64,000 nucleotides of DNA from assembly GCA_964631345.1 (NCBI GenBank), contig CAZVWE010000008.1, positions 7,007-71,006 on the forward strand, read 5' to 3'. The translations under genes were made by a program, and so were the position numbers. The notes under the pieces were generated by a model. That model did no database searches. It was not told the DNA's origin and worked only from the letters and a program-made list of their open reading frames with translations. Of this stretch, positions 44,653 through 51,911 are shown in pieces (position 1 is the stretch's first letter; each line of letters starts with the position of its first letter). Origin of the DNA: MGBC163016 sp964631345. GTDB taxonomy: Bacteria > Actinomycetota > Coriobacteriia > Coriobacteriales > Eggerthellaceae.

Positions 44653-45000
44653 ATGGACATCATACGTGCAATTGAGAAGCAAAGCATGCGAGACGATATC
44701 CCGGACTTTGGTCCTGGCGATAATGTAAAGGTGCATTACAGAATTACAGAAGGCAATCGTGAGCGTATTCAGGTTTTTCAAGGTGATGTAATCCGTCGTC
44801 ATGGTGAGTCGAGCAAAGAAACATTTACAGTTAGAAAAATGAGTTTCTCTGTAGGAGTTGAAAGAACATTTCCAGTTCATTCTCCAAAAATTGAAAAAAT
44901 TGAGGTTACCCGTCGTGGTAAGGTACGCAGATCAAAGCTTTATTACTTACGCGATAAGGTTGGTAAGGCTGCAAAGATCAAGGAAAAATCATTTAATTAA
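44653..45000 (+). CDS. rplS: 50S ribosomal protein L19
   Basis: The 115-residue L19 sits at the 30S-50S interface. It has 'FGPGDNVKVHYRITEGNRERIQVFQG' (central part diagnostic), 'FTVRKMSFSVGVERTFPVHSP' and 'KLYYLRDKVGKAAKIKEK'. TAGGGGAAT lies before the ATG. It has its own promoter and a strong terminator, so it is an independent unit. Confidence 0.97.
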   Translation: MDIIRAIEKQSMRDDIPDFGPGDNVKVHYRITEGNRERIQVFQGDVIRRHGESSKETFTVRKMSFSVGVERTFPVHSPKIEKIEVTRRGKVRRSKLYYLRDKVGKAAKIKEKSFN

Positions 45001-45073
45001 TTTCAATATATGCTTGATGTAAGCCGTTTACTTGGCAATTTGATTACACAAGCACAATTGTTTGATTAAACTT

Positions 45074-45106
45074 AAAGAGAAGATCAATTGATCTTCTCTT
45101 TTTCTT
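45074..45106 (+). terminator. Rho-independent terminator after rplS
   Basis: A 28-base perfect palindrome (45074-45101) runs straight into TTCTTT. It lies just ahead of the rnhB ribosome-binding site. Confidence 0.85.
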
Positions 45107-45116
45107 TGGAGTAGCT

Positions 45117-45893
45117 TTGGAATTAACCATTAAAGAGATAAAGAAGATGCTGGATGCAGCTGATGAATCTGAATTTGCTGCTATATCGCAATCTTTATCA
45201 GATGACACCAGAATTGGTGTTAAAAACGCGCTTAAACAAGCACGGCTTCGTTTAGATAATACAAGTGCAGAACATGAACGTATTAATGCAATGTATGGTT
45301 TTGAGGATTCATTGTCTAGGGATGGTGTAATCGTTGGACTAGATGAAGTCGGTAGAGGCTCAATAGCGGGGCCTTTAGCTGTTGGTGCATGTGTATTAGA
45401 TCGAAAGAATAAAATTCTTGGACTAAATGATTCAAAGAAACTTTCAGCTGCAAAAAGAGAACAAATCGCAAAGATAATTGAAAATGAAGCTTTAGCGTGG
45501 ACTGTTTTTTATGTATCACCTGAAGATATAGATAAGGGTGGTATGGCAAGCGCTTTACGGCAAGCCTTTATAGGGGCGCTATCTGAAATTGAAAAGACTA
45601 TTTCAGTCGATGTAGTGTTACTCGATGGAAATGCACTAAAAATTGACCCTAGGGAAATAAATGTAATTAAAGGGGATGCGAAATGTGCATCCATTGCGGC
45701 GGCGTCGATAATTGCGAAAGTTAAAAGAGATGCGTTAATGGATAAACTGGATAAAGAATATCCTGGATTTGATCTGTCGCAGAACAAGGGTTATGGCACA
45801 AAGGAACATATGGATGCATTGCGAGAACTCGGAATGACAAAAATTCATCGTGAGTCATTTTGTGGTTTTTTGAAGCAGGCCACGTTGTTCTGA
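45117..45893 (+). CDS. rnhB: Ribonuclease HII
   Basis: This enzyme cuts RNA in RNA-DNA hybrids and starts ribonucleotide excision. It has 258 residues. 'GLDEVGRGSIAGPLAVGA' gives the first two catalytic acids, 'VLLDGNALKI' the third and 'KGDAKCASIAAASIIAKVKRD' the conserved lysine/alanine run. The first ~65 residues are a helical extension seen in many Gram-positive RNases HII. The TTG start follows TTTGGAGTA. It lies directly behind the rplS terminator and may depend on read-through. Confidence 0.95.
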   Translation: MELTIKEIKKMLDAADESEFAAISQSLSDDTRIGVKNALKQARLRLDNTSAEHERINAMYGFEDSLSRDGVIVGLDEVGRGSIAGPLAVGACVLDRKNKILGLNDSKKLSAAKREQIAKIIENEALAWTVFYVSPEDIDKGGMASALRQAFIGALSEIEKTISVDVVLLDGNALKIDPREINVIKGDAKCASIAAASIIAKVKRDALMDKLDKEYPGFDLSQNKGYGTKEHMDALRELGMTKIHRESFCGFLKQATLF

Positions 45894-46410
45894 ATATCCT
45901 AGATCCCTTAGATCCCCTAGATCCCCGAGACCTCCTAGATGTTTTGAATACTTGGGATGTCGCGCATACTTTGGATATTTTGAATTGTTGACGACTTTAT
46001 AAACAAATTGACATTTGAGTTTTGACAATGAAATAAAACTTAATGTAGAAAAATTAGTCCAAATTTTTTGAGACTCAATCGACTGAATTTTATTCATTTT
46101 ACGAGTATAAATAAACACCTGAACGGCTTCTTTATGGAATTTCAAAGGGATCAACAACTCTTTATTCCTGGTTGCAATTTTATAAATCTAACCGTTAAGA
46201 AAATGAAGAAGCTTCAGATGTGTTAATTAAGAGCTTGCTTAAAAAACTCATCAATTCTTTTAAAAACGATTAAGAATTTCCAAGAATTTTCAATCTTCTC
46301 GCGCTAGAACGAAAAAGCTAACTGATAGATCGCTCGGTGTATTGTTTCTGGCACCTCAAAACGTTTATTGCAAAACCAAATACGAAAAAATGAAAGGACG
46401 GTCATGTAGC
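45894..46410. other. Long non-coding gap between rnhB and yraN
   Basis: These 517 bases, mostly AT-rich, have no credible gene. The left end holds decayed short repeats (45898-45941). Two TTGACA hexamers lie close together (46008-46013 and 46022-46027); the second has TAGAAA 18 bases further on, a weak promoter candidate for yraN-comM-dprA but more than 350 bases upstream of them. No structured RNA was recognised. Confidence 0.5.
45898..45941 (+). repeat. Degenerate ~10-base tandem repeat (YTAGATCCCC)
   Basis: CTAGATCCC, TTAGATCCC and CTAGATCCCC follow in a row, then a decayed copy GAGACCTCCTAGAT. It starts five bases after the rnhB stop. Confidence 0.55.
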
Positions 46411-46911
46411 GTGTCAGATACCGGTGTGGTCACAAAAGAACTATCGAGTGAAAGGGTTTGTAAGCCGCTTTGTCCCGAGATTAAGGATGTCCCAGGTGGG
46501 GAATTTCTAGAGAAGCCACAAAAAGAAAGAAAGCCAAAAGCGAGAAATTCGAAGCATATAGAGTTGGGTAAAAAAGGAGAAAGAGCAGCAGCTGCTTTTC
46601 TAGACAGGCGTGGATATGAAATTCTAGAAAGAAACTATGTTTGCTTTGCAGGTGAGGCGGACATTATTGCCATGGACGGGGAAGTCTTAGTCTTTGTAGA
46701 GGTTAAAACCAGAAAGGACAATCAAAGAGGATTTCCATCTGAGGCCGTTACGAAAAACAAGCGTGAGAAATACGAGATGATTGCTCTTGAATATTTGAAA
46801 GAACATGCTTATGCGGACATATCAATTAGATTTGATGTGATCGCGATTGTTGTTATGGATTCAAACAGAGCTTTGATTCGACATCATATCAACGCTTTTG
46901 CGATGGACTAA
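46411..46911 (+). CDS. yraN: YraN family endonuclease-like protein (UPF0102)
   Basis: The PD-(D/E)XK-type domain at the C-terminus has 'LGKKGERAAAAFLDRRGYEIL', then 'GEADIIAMDGEVLVFVEVKTR' with the acidic and lysine residues of the nuclease fold. The function is unproven; genes of this family usually lie beside rnhB and comM, as here. About 166 residues; the first ~55 are a basic polar extension absent from ~120-residue relatives. GTG 46411 follows GAAAGGACGG at slightly long spacing. An ATG at 46390 and a TTG at 46342 in the same frame lack ribosome-binding sites. comM starts 3 bases after its stop. Confidence 0.88.
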   Translation: MSDTGVVTKELSSERVCKPLCPEIKDVPGGEFLEKPQKERKPKARNSKHIELGKKGERAAAAFLDRRGYEILERNYVCFAGEADIIAMDGEVLVFVEVKTRKDNQRGFPSEAVTKNKREKYEMIALEYLKEHAYADISIRFDVIAIVVMDSNRALIRHHINAFAMD

Positions 46912-46914
46912 AAA

Positions 46915-48441
46915 ATGCAAGGGTGCACAATCGCAAGCGCTGTTATTAAAGGAGTCAATGCCATACCTATTAATGTTGAGGTGGCAGTTACAAGCGGCCT
47001 TCCTGGTATTTCAATAGTAGGTATGGCAGATACAGCAGTGCAAGAAGCAAGGGAGCGCGTAAAGTCAGCCATAAGAGCATGTGGGTTTGATATACCCAAT
47101 AGAAAACTGGTAGTTAACCTAGCTCCTGGAAATATACGAAAAGCTGGTTCTGGTCTTGATTTGCCGATTGCTATAGGAATCCTTATCGCCACTCGTCAGG
47201 TTTCGCCAGAAATTGCTGCTGGAAAATTTTTTGTTGGCGAATTATCGCTAAATGGAGATGTACGGGAATGCAGTGGTAGTCTTGCGTATTCAATTTGCTC
47301 AGAAGCTCAAGGACTTGAATTTGTTGGAGGGCCAGGAGCCAATACGGAGTGTGCAAAAGCAAGGCTATTTCTTAAAGGATTAGGTCTGTTGCATACCGAT
47401 GATCCATATCAATATATTGAGCCAAAGTTTTCCACCAACTCGTTAGTGGGTGAAATTCCTGACTACAAAGATATATCAGGGCATGATTTTGCAAAAAGGG
47501 CTATGCAAATAGCTGCTGTTGGCAGACATGGGCTATTAATGGTTGGTCCTCCAGGATCGGGAAAAACAATGCTTGCATCTAGGCTTGTTGGGATTCTTCC
47601 ACCTTTGTCTGAGCCTGAAATAATTGAGACAGCTACTGTTCATTCTGTTGCGGGTGAAGAGATTGGATCGGTTCTTGCTGGTAACAGACCATTTAGGAGT
47701 CCGCATCATAGCGCAACATCTGCAGGAATGATTGGTGGGGGAAATCCAATAAGGCCAGGTGAGGCATCGCTTGCACACAATGGCGTTCTGTTTTTGGATG
47801 AAATTTCAGAATTCAAACCTTCGGTATTACAAGGACTACGACAGCCGATGGAACGTGGAGAAATTAGAATTACGCGTGCTGAAGGCACAATCAAAATGCC
47901 ATCCAGTTTTATGTTGATAGCAGCATCGAATCCATGTCCATGTGGATACTACGGTGACGATGAGCATGAATGTTCATGTTCATACGCGAAAGTAAGAGCC
48001 TATAGATCTCGCGTTGGAGGTCCTTTAATTGATAGGATCGATATACAGCTGGACGTTTCAAGAATGCCTGCATCTTCTGTTTTAGATTCTGGCAAAGGTG
48101 TTAGTTCAGACACCTTAAAAGAAGGCGTTCTCTCTGCCCTAGAATTTAGAAACTGGAGATGTTCAAGCCAAAACTTAAACTCTTTTAGTCAAGTGAATGA
48201 TGGAAAGCAAAAGTCATCTATAACTTCTAAAGAGATTATCGATTTTTGCAATATGACTGATGCGGCAAGAAGTTTTATATCGATTGCCAGTGATTCCAAA
48301 GCTATGAGTGGCCGTGGAATAATTTCGGCTCTCAAAGTGGCGCGTACCATCGCCGATCTTGAAACTTCCCAGGTGGTTAACGAAGATCATCTAGCCGAGG
48401 CTCTTAGCTATAGGCTTAATGTAGGTGATGGGATGCTATGA
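46915..48441 (+). CDS. comM: ComM/YifB family AAA+ ATPase (Mg-chelatase-like)
   Basis: The protein has 508 residues. ComM is a hexameric helicase that promotes branch migration during natural transformation. The N-terminal Lon-protease-like fold starts 'VEVAVTSGLPGISIVGMAD', the AAA+ core has Walker A 'GPPGSGKTML' near residue 207 and Walker B 'LFLDEISEF', and a small zinc-finger-like 'NPCPCGYYGDDEHECSC' follows. All parts are present. It overlaps dprA by four bases. Confidence 0.94.
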   Translation: MQGCTIASAVIKGVNAIPINVEVAVTSGLPGISIVGMADTAVQEARERVKSAIRACGFDIPNRKLVVNLAPGNIRKAGSGLDLPIAIGILIATRQVSPEIAAGKFFVGELSLNGDVRECSGSLAYSICSEAQGLEFVGGPGANTECAKARLFLKGLGLLHTDDPYQYIEPKFSTNSLVGEIPDYKDISGHDFAKRAMQIAAVGRHGLLMVGPPGSGKTMLASRLVGILPPLSEPEIIETATVHSVAGEEIGSVLAGNRPFRSPHHSATSAGMIGGGNPIRPGEASLAHNGVLFLDEISEFKPSVLQGLRQPMERGEIRITRAEGTIKMPSSFMLIAASNPCPCGYYGDDEHECSCSYAKVRAYRSRVGGPLIDRIDIQLDVSRMPASSVLDSGKGVSSDTLKEGVLSALEFRNWRCSSQNLNSFSQVNDGKQKSSITSKEIIDFCNMTDAARSFISIASDSKAMSGRGIISALKVARTIADLETSQVVNEDHLAEALSYRLNVGDGML

Positions 48442-49418
48442 ATACAACAAATAGACTACATGGTGAGCGACATGTTCTGAAATTTAATGACCCAAAATAT
48501 CCTCAATGTCTAAAGACAATCCGCAAACCTCCAGAAGAACTATTTTGCATTGGAAATGTTGAGGCACTTGAACAAGGGCTTGCAATTGTGGGTGCAAGAA
48601 AAGCAACACCATATGGACTTTCATGTGCAAAAAGATTTGCTAAATTGGCTGCAGGGCGAGGTATCCCAATAATATCTGGCGGTGCTAGGGGGTGTGACTC
48701 CGAAGCACATAAAGGAGCGCTTTCTAAGGCGGGATCGACAGTCGTTGTTTTAGGTGGCGGGTGCGACAATATTTATCCTCCTGAACACGTAGGTCTTTTT
48801 CAAAAGATTGTCGATTCAGGAAGCATTGTGATCTCTGAACACAGCTGGGACACTCCACCTATAGCCTATATGTTTAGGGAAAGAAATAGAATCATTGCGG
48901 GTCTTTCTAAGGCTGTGTTAATAGTTGAGGCAGGTCTGCCGTCAGGAACATTCTCGACGGCTGATGAAGCGATAGATTTTGATCGAGAAGTATTAGTTGT
49001 GCCCGGAGCTATTACGTCAAGTCAGTCTCGAGGGGCAAACCGACTTATATACCAAGGAGCAACTCCTATTATTGATGATGACACTTTTAATGACCAAATG
49101 AAGGCTATATTTGGCGAGCCGAATTTAGAGGATATGTTTGATTCTCAAAATGGTTTGGATAAAAACTTAAAGTGCTTTATAGATTCCTTAGGTACTAAGC
49201 AAAGTTTGCTAGGTGTCGATATTCACAAAGAAGCATGGGTTTGGGTTGTTACAACGTTGGCTGCGCAGCCAATGGATGTTGATGATCTTTATAAAATACT
49301 GCCGATTAAGTTTAAAGATGAAATAAAAGTCACAGAGCTTGCCGCATGGCTTTCGAAAATGGAGATGATAGGAAAAATAACCCGTTATCAAGGTGGCAAG
49401 TATGGCATATGTCTCTAA
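48438..49418 (+). CDS. dprA: DNA-processing protein DprA
   Basis: This protein loads RecA on incoming single-stranded DNA in transformation. It has 326 residues. The Rossmann-like core has 'IVGARKATPYG', 'IISGGARGCDSEAHKGAL' and 'LGGGCDNIYPPEH', followed by 'FRERNRIIAGLS'. A C-terminal winged-helix-like region covers the last ~70 residues. The start overlaps comM, so the two are translationally coupled. In many Gram-positive genomes topA separates dprA from trmFO; here trmFO follows directly. Confidence 0.94.
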   Translation: MNTTNRLHGERHVLKFNDPKYPQCLKTIRKPPEELFCIGNVEALEQGLAIVGARKATPYGLSCAKRFAKLAAGRGIPIISGGARGCDSEAHKGALSKAGSTVVVLGGGCDNIYPPEHVGLFQKIVDSGSIVISEHSWDTPPIAYMFRERNRIIAGLSKAVLIVEAGLPSGTFSTADEAIDFDREVLVVPGAITSSQSRGANRLIYQGATPIIDDDTFNDQMKAIFGEPNLEDMFDSQNGLDKNLKCFIDSLGTKQSLLGVDIHKEAWVWVVTTLAAQPMDVDDLYKILPIKFKDEIKVTELAAWLSKMEMIGKITRYQGGKYGICL

Positions 49419-49433
49419 TGGTATGCTTAGAGA

Positions 49434-50819
49434 ATGTTTGGGAAAGTTGCAATAATTGGAGGCGGCCTTGCGGGAAGCGAGGCGGCCTTGTTTTTGGCCG
49501 ACCACAATGTCGATGTGGTTTTATTTGAGATGCGTCCAGAGCAAAGTACCCCAGTTCATCAAACCAGTGATTTCGCAGAACTTGTATGTTCGAACTCTTT
49601 AAAAAGCAAAAATCCTGATAGTGCAGCAGGGATGCTTAAAGAAGAACTGAATTTGCTTGAGTCACGGTTATATGAGACTGCACTTACCTGCGCAGTACCT
49701 GCTGGGGGTGCTCTTGCGGTCGACCGACATAAGTTTTCAAAAATAATTACGGACAAAATCATTAATCACGAAAATATAGAAGTTCGAAATACAGAGGTTA
49801 CAGATGTTGAAAGTCTATTAGATGATTTTGATTGCGTGATAATAGCTACAGGACCTTTGACATCTAATGATCTCGCCGAGTCCATAAAACGCATTACGAA
49901 AAGCGAGTTCTTGTCATTTTTTGATGCAGCTGCACCTATCGTTTTTGCAGAATCTCTCAACATGGAGGTTTTGTTTTCACAGGATAGATATGAAAATGAA
50001 GGACTGGGCGATTATCTAAATGCTCCATTATCAAAAGATGAATATGCTGCTTTTATAGACGCTCTTCTTACTGCAAAGAGGGTATTAGCGAAGGACTTTG
50101 AGAAAAAAGATCTTTTTCAAGCCTGCCAACCTATTGAAGAAATTGCACGCTCAGGATTTGACGCGCCTAGGTTTGGCCCTATGAAGCCTGTTGGACTCAT
50201 TGATCCGAATACAAACAAAAGGCCATGGGCTGCATTGCAGCTTAGACGTGAAGACATAAATGCTCAAAGCTACAATTTGGTAGGTTTTCAAACGAACCTT
50301 ACTTTCCCTGAGCAGAAGCGCGTTTTTTCGATGATTCCAGGCCTAGAAAATGCGGAGTTTGCCAGATTTGGCGTTATGCATAGAAACACATACGTTGATG
50401 CGCCTAATGTTATCGACATGTTTGGAAGACTTAAGATTATCAATAACGAAAACCACATAGATAGAATAGATATTCCGATTTATTTCGCGGGTCAAGTGTC
50501 TGGTACAGAAGGGTATTGCGAGGCGATACGCTCTGGGTTGAATTGCGCTATATCTTGCTTGCATTTTCTTAGGGATAAAGAGCAAACGCCTCTGCCGATA
50601 GAGACAGCTTTTGGATCTTTAATGCATCATGCTGCCAGTTTTCAGTCTGGTAAATATCAGCCAATGCATGTAAATTTTGGAATATTTGAGCCTTTCGAGA
50701 ATCGTATAAGAAATAAAAGAGAAAGATATCATGCTTATGCTCTGAGGGGCTATAAGTCATTAGTTGACTATAAAAATAAAGTTAATGATAAGTTGGGGAT
50801 CTTCTCTGAAGGTGCATAA
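49434..50819 (+). CDS. trmFO: Methylenetetrahydrofolate-tRNA-(uracil-5-)-methyltransferase
   Basis: This flavoenzyme makes T54 in tRNA with methylene-THF as carbon donor. It has 461 residues. The FAD-binding 'VAIIGGGLAGSEAALFLA' opens the protein. Catalytic cysteines are in 'LVCSNSLKS' near residue 50 and 'FQACQPIEEIARSG' near 225. The C-terminal 'SGTEGYCEAIRSGLNCA' is also typical. xerC starts one base after the stop, an arrangement known from Firmicutes (trmFO-xerC). Confidence 0.95.
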   Translation: MFGKVAIIGGGLAGSEAALFLADHNVDVVLFEMRPEQSTPVHQTSDFAELVCSNSLKSKNPDSAAGMLKEELNLLESRLYETALTCAVPAGGALAVDRHKFSKIITDKIINHENIEVRNTEVTDVESLLDDFDCVIIATGPLTSNDLAESIKRITKSEFLSFFDAAAPIVFAESLNMEVLFSQDRYENEGLGDYLNAPLSKDEYAAFIDALLTAKRVLAKDFEKKDLFQACQPIEEIARSGFDAPRFGPMKPVGLIDPNTNKRPWAALQLRREDINAQSYNLVGFQTNLTFPEQKRVFSMIPGLENAEFARFGVMHRNTYVDAPNVIDMFGRLKIINNENHIDRIDIPIYFAGQVSGTEGYCEAIRSGLNCAISCLHFLRDKEQTPLPIETAFGSLMHHAASFQSGKYQPMHVNFGIFEPFENRIRNKRERYHAYALRGYKSLVDYKNKVNDKLGIFSEGA

Positions 50820-50820
50820 A

Positions 50821-51804
50821 ATGCCACAGCCTAAAGATGACCAAAATCCGGATTGCTCTAGCCTAGATAGTTCCAGCTCAGATTGCTCCATATGCAGCAC
50901 CGAATTGAGTAACTATCTTAAGTCGTTAGAGCTTGAAAGAAATTACTCGAAACACACCATCAGAAACTATCAAATTGACATTGAAGAATACCTGCGTTGG
51001 ATAGTAAGAAATGAATACGACCCAAAGAAGATAACACATAGACAATTCAGGCGATATTTAAGTGATTTAGATGCAGCGCAATATTCAAGAAATACAATCA
51101 ATAGGCGACTTTCATCCATACGTGGGTTTTATGCATGGATGAGTGCACATGGGTTGACCGATACAAACCCTACAAGTGCTATTTCAGGGCCAAAAAAACC
51201 AATTAGGCTTCCTCATACACTACAAACTTCGGAAATCACGAAGATATTAGAGGTCTATACGGGGGATTCTTTTGAGGATATTCGAAATCAAGCTATCCTT
51301 GAATTAATTTATGCATGTGGTTTGCGTGTGTCAGAAGCGTCAAATTTAGTCCTACAAAATCTTGATCTAGCAAATGGTCAAATTAGGGTACTTGGTAAAG
51401 GTAGTAAGGAAAGAATTGTCCCAGTACATAACTTAGCAATAGCCACTTTAACTAGTTATCTTAAAGGTGCGCGTCCTGCCTTGCTTGCTCAACTTAAAGA
51501 AAAAGAGAATGTGAAACCCGATAACCTTGATTATGTGTTTTTGTCTAAACGGGGAAACCGCTTTTCTGAGGCGGAAATCAGAAAAATGTTTAAAAAAACA
51601 TTGGCAACCGCGGGTCTAGATCTTGGTTTTACGCCGCATGATTTACGACATTCTTTCGCAACAGATGTTTTAAATGGTGGTGCTGATTTAAGAAGCGTGC
51701 AAGAAATGCTTGGGCACTCATCGCTTTCAACAACTCAGATATATACACACGTTACACCCGAACGACTGAAAGAAATCCATCATCAAGCTCATCCTCGTGG
51801 GTGA
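50821..51804 (+). CDS. xerC: XerC/XerD-type tyrosine recombinase
   Basis: This enzyme resolves chromosome dimers at dif. About 327 residues. The N-terminal SAM-like core-binding domain has 'YLKSLELERNYSKHTIRNY', and the catalytic domain carries R ('ACGLRVSEA'), K ('GKGSKERIVP'), HxxR ('HDLRHSFAT'), H ('LGHSSLSTTQIYTHV') and the nucleophile Tyr in the same motif. The first ~25 residues are an unusual Ser/Cys-rich stretch ('CSSLDSSSSDCS'). The ATG at 50821 follows AAGGTGC; a longer frame into trmFO is not used. XerC or XerD cannot be decided without the second copy. Confidence 0.9.
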   Translation: MPQPKDDQNPDCSSLDSSSSDCSICSTELSNYLKSLELERNYSKHTIRNYQIDIEEYLRWIVRNEYDPKKITHRQFRRYLSDLDAAQYSRNTINRRLSSIRGFYAWMSAHGLTDTNPTSAISGPKKPIRLPHTLQTSEITKILEVYTGDSFEDIRNQAILELIYACGLRVSEASNLVLQNLDLANGQIRVLGKGSKERIVPVHNLAIATLTSYLKGARPALLAQLKEKENVKPDNLDYVFLSKRGNRFSEAEIRKMFKKTLATAGLDLGFTPHDLRHSFATDVLNGGADLRSVQEMLGHSSLSTTQIYTHVTPERLKEIHHQAHPRG

Positions 51805-51820
51805 AATCGTAGATTTCTTT
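51803..51820 (+). terminator. Weak hairpin after xerC
   Basis: GAAATC-GTA-GATTTC (51803-51817) is followed by TTT. The six-pair stem is short and the T-run minimal, so termination is probably partial. Confidence 0.35.
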
Positions 51821-51844
51821 AGCATATTAGACTTAAATATTGCA

Positions 51845-51873
51845 TTGCAAACATACGTTCGATTGTGTATATT
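51845..51873 (+). promoter_or_regulatory. uvrA promoter with overlapping LexA (SOS) box
   Basis: TTGCAA (51845-51850) and TATATT (51868-51873) are 17 bases apart. Across the -35 and spacer lies CAAACATACGTTCG (51848-51861), 13 of 14 matches to the Gram-positive LexA/DinR box CGAACRNRYGTTCG. Bound LexA would block this promoter, giving SOS control of uvrA. Confidence 0.78.
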
Positions 51874-51911
51874 TGTCCCTTGAAAAACTGAGATGAAAAG
51901 GGCAATAGTAT

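Noticed and set aside
45898..45941. CRISPR-like array
   Set aside because: Units are about 10 bases, contiguous, without spacers.
45855..46157. A 100-codon minus-strand frame with GDLGDLRDL repeats behind rnhB
   Set aside because: The repeats are the translation of the short DNA repeat, the frame overlaps the end of rnhB, and there is no ribosome-binding site.
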